Source: Castanea sativa (Eukaryota; Streptophyta; Magnoliopsida; Fagales; Fagaceae). From it: DNA of 64,000 nt. Each line of letters opens with the position of its first letter. The stretch's first letter is position 1. Position numbers and translations under genes: made by a program. Under the pieces are notes generated by a model. It did not search any database. It saw nothing but the letters and a program-made list of their open reading frames with translations, and was not told the DNA's origin. Shown here piece after piece: positions 11,683 to 20,203 of the stretch. The stretch spans positions 65,053,257 to 65,117,256 of the forward strand of contig NC_134023.1 of NCBI RefSeq assembly GCF_040712315.1, in the 5' to 3' direction.

Positions 11683-13187
11683 GTGCAGCTCTCATCAGAG
11701 AGGAAGGGAAGATACAAAAGCCCGTATACTTTATCAGCCGGGCATTAAGAGGAGCAGAAGAAAGGTACCCGCGGATGGAAAAGATGGCTTTCGCTCTTGT
11801 GACTGCAACTCGGAAGCTCAAGCCCTATTTTCAAGCACATACCATAACTGTCCTGACGGATCAGCCCTTACGGAGAGCAATGAGCAATCCCGAAACTTCT
11901 GGACGGATGGCTCTGTGGGCAATCAAGCTAAGTGAGTACGATATCCAATACCAACCACGAACGGCTGTAAAAGGACAGATATTGGCGGACTTCATTGCGA
12001 AATTCACTACCGCTGAGGAGCAAGGGGCAGAAGAGATGCCCACATGGAGAATTCACACAGACGGATCTTTCAATAAGCACGGTGGGGGTGTCGGGGTCGT
12101 ACTCCATACCCTGGAAGGAGACAAGATTGAATGTATGATCCGTCTAGACTTCACCACTACTAACAACGAAGCAGAATACGAGGCCCTGGTGGCGGGACTA
12201 GAGTTTGCGATAGCAGCGGGGGCTAGGAAGGCGGTCGTCTACTCTGATTCTCAAATCGTAGCCAGTCAAGTTAATGGGACCTATGATTGCAAGAATGAAA
12301 GGATGAAAAGGTACCTCGAGGAAGTGAAGGGTTTGACGAATGACCTCCAATTTACAATAATCCAGATCCCAAGAGAGGAGAACCAAGAAGCGGATCAACT
12401 CGCAAAGGCTGCTTCGGCTGAACATATGATCGCTGCGGAACAGGTATTGTCATTTGTCCAACTTTCATCATTATTAGATGATGTTCGAATGCATGAGGTA
12501 AGCACTGAGAACAGTTGGATGGTTCCAATTATGGCGTACCTCAAAGATGGCAAGCTGCTAGATAGTAAAGAAGACGCAAGGAAATTAAAGGTTAAAGCTG
12601 CCCGATTCATCCTGATTAAAAACATCCTCTACAAAAGAGGATTCTCCCGACCATATCTAAGATTCCTCGGCCGTGAGGAAGCAGAGTATGTGATGAGGGA
12701 GGTCCATGAAGGAATTTGTGGGAACCATTCTGGATCAAGGTCTCTAGTGCACAAGCTACTCCGAACGGGATACTACTGGCCGACAATGCAAAAGGATGCC
12801 CATTTGTACGTTAGAGCCTGCGACAAGTGTCAACAATTTGGCAATCTCATTAGACAGCCAACGGAAGAACTCACACCTATGACGGCTCCATGGCCGTTCG
12901 CACAATGGGGGTTGGACATCATGGGTCCATTCCCTATAGCGGTAAGACAACTGAAGTTCTTGGTGGTTGGTATTGACTACTTCACCAAATGGGTAGAAGC
13001 AGAAGCTCTGGCTACTATCACGGAGAAAAACATTCGAAGCTTTGTATGGAGAAGTATTATTTGCAGATATGGGATTCCAAGGGTGCTCGTTTCAGACAAC
13101 GGGAAGCAATTCGACAACGATGCATTCCAGGACTTTTGTTCTCAGCTGGGAATCAAAAATCACTACTCGTCGCCCGCCCACCTATAG
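11646..13187 (+). CDS. pol: Tat RNase H, archaeal-type RNase H and integrase N-terminal two-thirds
   Basis: Residues ~1-125 are the retroelement RNase H (AVSSAAVSAALIREE, YFISRAL, VLTDQPL). A second RNase H follows at about 130-260: WRIHTDGSFNKHGGGVG, NNEAEYEALVAGL, YSDSQIVASQV and REENQEADQLAKAA give the D-E-D-D acidic set. This archaeal-type domain, extra to the usual RNase H, is diagnostic of Tat. Integrase then starts with the HHCC zinc finger (HEGICGNHSG...CDKC) and has catalytic Asp residues in WGLDIMGPFP and VSDNGKQF. A TAG at 13185-13187 stops the frame just before the ANGQVE segment that carries the catalytic Glu. The same frame continues open to 13751, so this is a point nonsense mutation, consistent with C-to-T changes. 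Confidence 0.9.
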   Translation: MFLYLAVSSAAVSAALIREEGKIQKPVYFISRALRGAEERYPRMEKMAFALVTATRKLKPYFQAHTITVLTDQPLRRAMSNPETSGRMALWAIKLSEYDIQYQPRTAVKGQILADFIAKFTTAEEQGAEEMPTWRIHTDGSFNKHGGGVGVVLHTLEGDKIECMIRLDFTTTNNEAEYEALVAGLEFAIAAGARKAVVYSDSQIVASQVNGTYDCKNERMKRYLEEVKGLTNDLQFTIIQIPREENQEADQLAKAASAEHMIAAEQVLSFVQLSSLLDDVRMHEVSTENSWMVPIMAYLKDGKLLDSKEDARKLKVKAARFILIKNILYKRGFSRPYLRFLGREEAEYVMREVHEGICGNHSGSRSLVHKLLRTGYYWPTMQKDAHLYVRACDKCQQFGNLIRQPTEELTPMTAPWPFAQWGLDIMGPFPIAVRQLKFLVVGIDYFTKWVEAEALATITEKNIRSFVWRSIICRYGIPRVLVSDNGKQFDNDAFQDFCSQLGIKNHYSSPAHL

Positions 13188-13751
13188 GCCAACGGACAAG
13201 TTGAAGTCACGAACCGGTCCTTGGTAAAGATTATCAAGACTCGGCTCGAGGGGGCAAAGGGATTATGGCCGGACGAACTACCAAGTGTTCTATGGGCATA
13301 CAGGACAACGGCGAGAACGCCAACAGGAGAGACACCGTTTCGATTTGCGTATGGTACTAAGGCCCTTATACCGGCAGAAGTGGGATTACCGAGCTACCGT
13401 GTGGAAAGCTACAACGAGAGCAAGAATAATGAAGCATTGTGTTTAGAGCTTGACCTTGTAGATGAGGTCAGGGCAGCAGCAGCACAAAGACTGGCGCGAT
13501 ACCAAGACATGATGACAAAACACTACAACTCCAAGGTCCGGCACAGGGACTTCCAGGTGGGAGATCTGGTATTGCGAAAAGTACTCGGTGCTACGAAGGA
13601 TGCATCCCTGGGGAAACTGGGTCCTAACTGGGAAGGCCCGTACAGAATTATCTCATGGTATAGGAAAGGAACGTACTACTTGGAGATGTTGGACGGAAGG
13701 AAATTGAGCCATCCGTGGAACACAAAGCACCTGAAGAAGTACTACCAGTAG
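13188..13751 (+). pseudogene. pol: Tat integrase C-terminal part, cut off by a nonsense codon
   Basis: This is in the same frame as the preceding ORF. It opens with ANGQVEVTNRSL, which holds the third catalytic acid of the DDE core, and then the family motif LPSVLWAYRTTARTPTGETP. The C-terminal GPY-type module follows (VGDLVLRK, LGPNWEGPYRI, DGRKLSHPWN...HLKKYYQ) and ends at the TAG at 13749-13751. An ATG occurs at 13221, but nothing suggests separate translation. Without readthrough of 13185-13187 no complete integrase is made. Confidence 0.85.
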
Positions 13752-13920
13752 TGCAGCGGACATAAGACAATATCTATAGCCTTATTTTCAGTTTATTTTT
13801 AAACAGTTATAGTTTTTACTTATTAGAACTCAAGTTTTCTTTTCCATTAACAACATGGTCTATCGAACTGATATAATGAGAGGAATTTTTATTTAGAAAA
13901 TATGAAATGCATGGTGTTCA
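13752..13920 (+). other. Short spacer between Tat pol and the tandem array
   Basis: About 170 bp of AT-rich sequence directly after the pol stop. No motif was recognised. Confidence 0.4.
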
Positions 13921-14670
13921 AAATCTACAAGTCCACAAAGTGGACGGATCATCCCAAAGGATGAAAGTCTACAAGTCCACAAACTGGACAGATCATCCCA
14001 AAGGATGAAAATCTACAAGTCCACAAAGTGGACGGATCATCCCAAAGGATGAAAGTCTACAAGTCCACAAACTGGACAGATCATCCCAAAGGATGAAAGT
14101 CTACAAGTCCACAAAGTGGACGGATCATCCCAAAGGATGAAAGTCTACAAGTCCACAAACTGGACGGATCATCCTAAAGGATGAAGACCTACAAAGTCCA
14201 CAAAGTGGACGGATCATCCCAATGGGATAAAGACCTACAAGACTACAAAGTGGACGGATCATCCCAAAGGGATAAAGACCTACGAAGTCCACAAAGTGGA
14301 CGAATCATCCCAAGGGATGAAGACCTACGAAGTCCACAAAGTGGACGGATCATCCCAAGGGTGAACTACAAAGTCCACAAAGTGGACGGATCATCCCAAA
14401 GGGATAAAGACCTAGGAAGTCCACAAAGTGGACGGGTCATCCCAAGTGATGGCCTGCAAACTCCACGAAGTGGACGGATCATCCCAAGGGGATGAAGACC
14501 AACCAAGTCCACAAAGTGGACGGATTATCCCAAAGGGGATGAAGACCTACAAAGTCCACAAAGTGGGTGGATCATCCTAAAGGGGACGGATCATCCCAAG
14601 GGATGAAGACCTATGTAGTCCACAAAGGGGACGGATTATCCAAGATCCACAAAGTCGACGGGTCGTAAAA
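13921..14670. repeat. Tandem array of ~17 units of about 44 bp with two hairpins per unit
   Basis: Units start near 13931, 13975, 14019, 14063, 14107 and 14151 at exact 44-bp spacing, then drift between about 40 and 65 bp up to 14670. A typical unit holds two perfect inverted repeats side by side: GTCCAC-AAA-GTGGAC and TCATCC-CAAA-GGATGA. In the first six units the forms AAAGTGGACGG and AAACTGGAC(A/G)G alternate, so the array began as an 88-bp dimer in which only every other unit keeps the perfect first hairpin. Tandem repeats between pol and the 3' LTR are common in Tat elements. This array lies between the 3' ends of the convergent sense pol and antisense genes. One open frame crosses it, but the composition is repeat-derived. 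Confidence 0.9.
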
Positions 14671-15033
14671 AATATATATGAAAATCTAGCCCAAATAAAG
14701 GCCGGACATCTATAAATTCCTCACAGTAGACGGGATTATCTAAATGGGCTAAACGTGCATACATACTGGACGGATCCCTATTTTGTCTGTGTAAGGGACA
14801 GATACCTATCAAAGATAACATTGTGGACGGGTCTCCCAATGGATTAAAATTGTTAAGCAGTAGACGGACCCTTGCGACAAATCAGACTTAAATTAAAAAT
14901 GCCCGACGGATAAAAAGCAAGCAAATAAGCAAACAAGATTCGATAAGGTGAAATGTGCGATTATAAAACGACGGTTCAACAAGTTCGCTTACAACGGTAA
15001 AAATTTTGTACAAAAAAAAGAAAAGGATTACTA

Positions 15034-17182
15034 CTAATTCTTCGGGGAAGAGTTCTCAATCATTTGACCTTCGTTTGGTTGACTTGGAGGAAGAGCTTGA
15101 CCTTCGTCAGCTGGAGCAGTGACGACAAACACATCGTCTGTGCTTTCTGAATAGATGGATTGCGCGAGTGTTTGCCCTTGAGCGTCAATAGAGACATGGG
15201 ATACGTCCAAATCGGGATACGACGACTTCACCTGACGGATGGCGTCGTCGAATCCGTCAGTAAAGAAGCTCCCAAGCTCTGCCAGAAGGAGGTCGGAGTC
15301 GCGATATTCCTGGACAGCTATCTCTTTTGCATTGTGGAGTTTAGTCTTTGTGTCCGTCAGTTCTTTCTCCTTGTCCTTCAAAATTTCGAGCAGATGCTCA
15401 TTCTCCTTTTCCATCTCACCTCTGACCTGCTCCGAGCATTTAAGCTTTCTGTCCATGTTGATCTTATGGGTCTTAAGGTCGTGAAGCTCATCCTCCATCG
15501 TCTTATTCTTCTTCCTTAGACGGTCCATGGTTGTCTCGTGATTGAGACAACGGCCCAATAACCCTTTCATCATCAGCATGGCCTGGAAGCAAAATACAAC
15601 GCTATGTTAATGACGGGTGAGAAAGAACTTAACAGAACTAGAGGACGGATTCAAAATTACCTGTGCAATGGTGAAGAGGCCCATCTCTCCCATCACCTCC
15701 GTCGCATGGTTGCCGAGGTCCTCGTAATCGTCAGCCGTCAAGATGGACGAGAGCTTTTTAAGGGCATAACTCGAGTTTTCCCGAAAGAGAACGGGTGGTT
15801 TCTCCCCAGTGGGAACTGGACCCTTCATCAAGCCTTTGCCTTTTCCATGCTTGACGGGTGTTTTCTCGGCTTCCAATGCCACGACGGGCTCTGGTGTGGT
15901 CTTTTGTTAGAGGACGGTCCGCTTTTTCTGGTTGATTCCGTTTTGACGGAATAGGGAGCCGTTCCCTTTGTTTGACCAACCTCTTGTTTTTTCTTCGCTG
16001 CTTGTTGTTTGATGAAGGCTCTCCTCTTGGCAGCGTCCATCTCTGTAAATCAAAGACGGATGTGAAAGGCAAAGGTAAAAATACTAACATTAAAGGAAGA
16101 CGGAAAGAGTTACGACGGACTTACGTTTTCGAACTCTGTTATCGTAACGACGGGCGGCAGATGAAGGTTCAGGACCGTCATAATACCAATGGAAGGTGTC
16201 AAGGGTGACGAGTTGTGCCCACGTCCTCTCTTGCAGCTTCGTCTTGTTGAAAATTCTCTCCAGGAAACTCCACTGCTCTAAGGTAACTTGTGGACGGTCC
16301 CGAGCTGCAAAAAAGACGGTTAGACTTTGAAAAGATAAAATAACTTTCAAAGATCAATTAGACGGAAACTAAAGCAATGGCATACCCGACGGAGGCATTA
16401 TGCCCCATGTAGTGTCGACGAGCATGTGTGCCATCCCCTGGATGACACATCCATTCGTCCCCTTCCAAAAAGAAATACCTACTCTTCCAGTCTCTATTTG
16501 AGTCCGGTGTATCACTAATGAGCCTCGACAATGGGCTTCTAGCAACAAAACTGTACATCCCTTTTGACTTGACGATCTCTGTCGGACGATATCAGTGGAA
16601 AAATTCTTCCACCGTCAACCTTCGAGCACCGTCAGACATGGCCCCATATAAAACTTCTACGCCTATGAATACTCTCCAGGCATTTGGGGAGATCTAGGTG
16701 ATGGATAGGCCAAGGTATTGAAGAAGATGACGGTGGAGAGAACTCAAAGAAAATCTGAGCCCCGCCTTTAAGGCTTGCTCATAGATCCCCACACCGTCGA
16801 CCCCCCTGTAGTAACATTTTTCGGACTTTTGGGGAAGACGTAGACGGATGTAATCTGGTATTTGATACTTGGTCCTAAGTGTTCTGAGGTGGGATTCAGT
16901 GATTGAGGACCTAAAATCGTTTACCGTCCAGAGGGGTAGCATGACGAACTCTCTAAGACCGTCTGGTCCAATCGTAGATTGAACAGGGGGATCCACACCG
17001 TCTAAGCCACTACTTGACGACTCTGAACTCTCCGTCTCCAGAACTTCATCTAGGGAAGAAGAGGTACTGGACGGATTCCTTTCTTCACTTGAAGTGTCAG
17101 GATCTCTTGGACCTGATGGGAATCTTTCATCGTAGCCCGCCCCGTTGCGGACAAACGACTGATTACTTGACGCACTAGACAT
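15034..17182 (-). pseudogene. Spliced antisense gene of the Tat element (putative gypsy-type transposon domain, C-terminal coiled coil), damaged
   Basis: Four exons are proposed on the minus strand: 17182-16386, 16304-16125, 16042-15661 and 15582-15034. Donors read GTATG, GTAAGT and GTAATT, and acceptors read GCAG, ACAG and CCAG. The last two junctions keep frame exactly. Exon 1 begins with a Ser/Glu-rich stretch, then LRTKYQIPDYIRLRLP, YLGLSIT and SPNAWRVF. These resemble the Pfam family 'putative gypsy type transposon' (Transposase_28), assigned from memory. Exon 2 has a TLEQWSFLERIF...LDTFHWYYDGPEP segment. Exon 4 is a long coiled coil of about 100 residues followed by an acidic tail. Breaks seen: in-frame TAG at 16694-16696, in-frame TGA at 16592-16594, a phase mismatch at the exon 1/2 junction, and a frame change within exon 3 near 15890-15915. 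Extra ORFs, some antisense, are known in Tat elements; their role is unknown. Confidence 0.75.
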
Positions 17183-17422
17183 TACCTACATTTATGACGG
17201 TATAACCTAAGACGCTGACGGGTCTAAAGAAAGTGCATAAATATAAACAATAAAATAAAGAGAAAGACGGGAGAAGGGTTTGGAGTACATATCGGATTGA
17301 GATGAGCAAATGCGAAACGACGGATAGAATAGCTGAACGATAAGAATGCACAGTAATAATGACGGTGGCGCTCTGCTCACAAATTTTTGATAGGAAGAGA
17401 AAATGAAGGGAGAAAGGGCAGA

Positions 17423-17529
17423 CTTTTATAGAACGAAGGGCGCAGAATACGAAGCGACGCCTTGTTTTAGGGGAACAACCAATCCATAAGGACCACGTGT
17501 CCTTCGCCAGAAATACAGGCTACGTGTCC
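17423..17529 (-). promoter_or_regulatory. Candidate promoter of the Tat antisense gene
   Basis: On the minus strand a TATAAAAG box lies at 17430-17423, about 240 bp upstream of the antisense ATG. Farther upstream are a CCAAT element (plus-strand AACCAAT near 17477-17483) and two copies of ACGTGTCC (17495-17502 and 17522-17529), which contain the ABRE core ACGTGTC. The set lies outside the 3' LTR, so the antisense gene would have its own promoter rather than using an LTR. Motif matches are visible; function is inferred. Confidence 0.5.
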
Positions 17530-17616
17530 TCCGTCATAGTACACTAGGAACGTCCTATCTCAATATATTGTTTTATGAATCATTCCATGAATCCGTCTGG
17601 TTTCAAAGACGGATCC

Positions 17617-17631
17617 AAGGAATGAAGGGGG
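17617..17631 (+). other. Polypurine tract of the Tat element
   Basis: AAGGAATGAAGGGGG lies four bases before the 3' LTR, the expected position of the plus-strand primer. It is all purine except one T. Confidence 0.7.
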
Positions 17632-17635
17632 CAAC

Positions 17636-18156
17636 TGAAGTGGAGTAAAAATAGGAGACAGATATCTCCATTTGACTTGAAGGGACGGAGAAGAAGAAGA
17701 CGGATTGACACCGTAGGAAACGCGAATAGGACGGTTGAATGTTATTGAGTATCCGTCATATATGGATTGGTTATAAATTCTTGGTTGTATGTCACCTGAT
17801 ATGTTTGAGTCGACTTTTGCTTTATCTCCACGCAAGCGTGTACACTTGAACTCCTTGCATTACACGTTTGAGAAGACTCCTATATGGAAAAGAATTCAAG
17901 AAGGAAGTTGTACCCTAAAAGGAAAGGAAATTCTACGCCAATATAAATACCCCAGAAACCCTAAATATCGAGGTACGCATAATTGACTCAACTCTGGCAC
18001 TCTAGGGTTGTAAAGAAATTCTAACTTGACCTTCGGAGGGTTTTTGGCCGGCACCACACCGGTGCTCTCCTTTAGGTCTCTTTGTTTTCTCTTTGCAGGT
18101 GTTGACTCGAATTGGAGAGTGCTTGCGGCTTATTGGTGATTTTTTCGACATCATCA
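17636..18156 (+). repeat. 3' LTR of the Tat element
   Basis: 521 bp, matching 7926-8447 with about eight substitutions and one 1-bp indel. Followed by the target duplicate CCTGA at 18157-18161. Confidence 0.95.
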
Positions 18157-18420
18157 CCTGATGAAAGAGAAAAAATAAGGTAGAGCTAGACTGGTATTTG
18201 TGGAATTAAATTCCTCATTTCAAGAAAGAATTCCATGGGATTTTTGTATTCTCTACCAGAAAGTATTTTTCTTTCTTTCCCCCTCCCCCAACCACTCTCA
18301 AATGACATTTTTTTTTTTTTTTGCAATTTGTTATTTTAACCTTTTGTTGACCATTAGATACTATTACATCTCATGTAATAAGCTAAATATTGTCGGATCC
18401 AAATCCATCCCATAAAAATA
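18157..18420 (-). repeat. NLR-tail module, copy 1 (right part, after the Tat insertion)
   Basis: This resumes the duplicated sequence cut at 7925. From CCTGATGAAA on it matches 26539-26800 and, less closely, 51894-52290. It shares a CT-rich stretch followed by TTCTCTACCAGAAA. Confidence 0.75.
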
Positions 18421-18629
18421 AATTAATGTAAATTAATTGCAGGTTTATGGTTTTAAGGAGCTTATTGGTCTTGTAAATTATTTGAGTAGACTTCAATAGG
18501 TTTGTAAAAGTTTTTGGATAAGGCTTCTGTTAAATGCTTCTGTGCACTAAATGGAATATGAGACCAGCATGTGGTTATTTTAAGGCACATGTCAAATCCA
18601 TGTTGCATCTAATCCATAAGAGCACTAAT
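18421..18629. other. Intergenic spacer
   Basis: No gene, repeat match or motif recognised. Confidence 0.3.
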
Positions 18630-19036
18630 GGCCTGTTTGGATGTTTAAAAAAGGAGGGGGAGTAGAGTAGAGGGAAGGGGAGTAATTCAATTACCTTGTT
18701 TGGGAGTTTTTTAAAGAAGGAGGGGGAGGGGTTTGAAGGGGTTTCAACTACCTCCAACCCCCTCATTTTTAATTCCCCCAAATTGGAGAGATTTGGAGGG
18801 AGAGTAGAGCACATAAAATTATTGATAAAGTAAATTACCTAATTTACCCTTATTATATTTATAAAATTACAATGTTAAAAACAAGGGAAATGGCTAATTA
18901 CTCCCTTCTCCCTTACTAATTATAAAAACATCCAAACAAGGTGGAGGGTAATCATTCTCCTCTACTCTCCTCCCCACTACTCCCCTCCCTTCTACTCTCC
19001 TCTACTCTCCTCCCTCTCTAAACTCCCAAACAGGCC
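18630..19036. mobile_element. MITE-like foldback element with nested termini
   Basis: The ends are inverted: GGCCTGTTTGGATGTTT on the left, and the right end reads GGCCTGTTTGGGAGTTT when complemented. A purine-rich left arm (GGAGGGGGAGTAGAG) pairs with a pyrimidine-rich right arm. A second pair of similar ends lies inside: CCTTGTTTGGGAGTTTTT at 18691 faces a complementary CCTTGTTTGGATGTTTTT ending near 18951. This suggests one copy within another or an arm duplication. No coding capacity. A target duplication could not be fixed, so the superfamily is left open. Confidence 0.65.
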
Positions 19037-19573
19037 ATAAATACAATCCAAACCCAAATATTTCAGCTTGTCTTAACTATTTTTGGTGAAAATGTGTTAT
19101 TTGTGCCTTTCCCCATAAATAAACTTCTACGCCTAATCATTAGTTGATAGATTATATCTGACATTGTGACTAACTAATTGTGACAAGGAAAAAGAATTGG
19201 CAACACCTCAGGAAAACAGAACCAGCTTCATCTACAAGACAGATGCTTTTATATAATTGTTTGCGTAAAAATGGTAGATGGCACTTTTAAATTGTTTCGT
19301 ATAAGTATTGTCATTATTCAAACAAAAAAAATATAGGGGAAACTCTATAATAAAAGGGACCATACTCTATCTTTAGTTAAATCCCAAGTTTTTAATTTTG
19401 TCAATTAACATCTCAAGCTTATGAAACTATTTCAATTAAAAGTCTTTATCTATCTTTATCATTTATTCATGCTATTATGTAGAATTGTATAGCCCAAAAA
19501 AAGGGAAACTAGTATTATGTTTCATCTAGGAAATTAGATTCAATTTTCAAACAATCACTTTCTCACACTAAGC

Positions 19574-19609
<36 letters not shown>

Positions 19610-19944
19610 CTTCTTATGTAAAACACAAGGTTTAATTGATGAATTCCAGCTTTTATAAGCTCTGTTACTGTAATAATAACTTAAATGAATAATAAAGATT
19701 GATAGATGCCTAAAATTGGAACAATTTCATTAATTTGGGACTTTAATTGACAAAATGCTAAAACTTGATTCCTAATATAAAACATGATATAAACTTTGGA
19801 TCTTTATATATATCTAATTTACCCAAAAATAATGTATATATATTCTGACCATGCACCGTTGGATCACGTTGCAAGGGAGTACATGTGTTAATGGGCCAAT
19901 CCAAGTAATCGAGTGTGCTAATAGGCATATGGGCCATTGCTTTA
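19037..19944. other. Intergenic sequence with a CT microsatellite
   Basis: AT-rich with no gene recognised. It holds a (CT)n run at 19575-19607. Confidence 0.5.
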
Positions 19945-20203
19945 AATGGTCTGGATAGAATTTATTGCTGAAAACTGAAATTGAAAACTGAAAACACTGT
20001 AGCAAAATAATTTTAAAATGTGTGAATAGTACCGCGGGACCCATTTTTAATGAAAAAGTTGCTGAAAAGTGAAATTTGTGGGTCCGTGAACAGTGCACGA
20101 ATGCATTGTTCACAGAAGACTGGGTCAATAACTGTGGCTGGAAAAAAAAAAAAAAAAACTGAAAACGCAAACGCAGCATTTTTCAGTGGAATCCAAACGC
20201 CCT
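19945..20203. mobile_element. MITE, copy A of the family also at 23366-23634
   Basis: The interior (CTGAAAACTGAAAACACTG, AGCAAAATAATTTT, GGGACCCATTTTTAATG, GAACAGTGCA) is shared with the copy at 23366. The right end ATCCAAACGCCCT matches. The left end is degraded (TGGTCTGGATAG instead of CCGTTTGGATAG). No coding sequence and no clear target duplication in this copy. Confidence 0.7.

Larger units (their letters stand above)
7926..18156 (+). mobile_element. Ty3/gypsy LTR retrotransposon, Tat lineage, full length but defective
   Basis: Direct LTRs of 522 and 521 bp begin TGAAGTGG and end CATCATCA. They differ by about eight substitutions and one indel, roughly 1.5 percent, which indicates a young insertion. 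The target duplication is CTTGA (7921-7925) and CCTGA (18157-18161), with one later change. The undisturbed site reads CATACCTGATGAAA in sister modules near 26538 and 51893. The order is 5' LTR, PBS, gag, protease, RT, RNase H, archaeal-type RNase H, integrase, tandem repeats, antisense gene, purine tract, 3' LTR. An extra RNase H between RNase H and integrase, plus an additional ORF after pol, marks the Tat group of non-chromovirus gypsy elements. Two frameshifts and one stop make it non-autonomous. Its coding part is clearly more GC-rich than the flanking DNA. Confidence 0.95.

Noticed and set aside
14181..14495. 104-codon ORF through the 44-bp array
   Set aside because: The frame follows the repeat and is lost when unit length changes; no start context or family match.
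13921..14670. CRISPR-like array
   Set aside because: Units are head-to-tail without unique spacers, inside a plant retrotransposon.
17560..17835. Minus-strand ORF across the 3' LTR, similar to one at 7913-8125
   Set aside because: The similarity is only because the two LTRs are copies; no protein family is recognisable.
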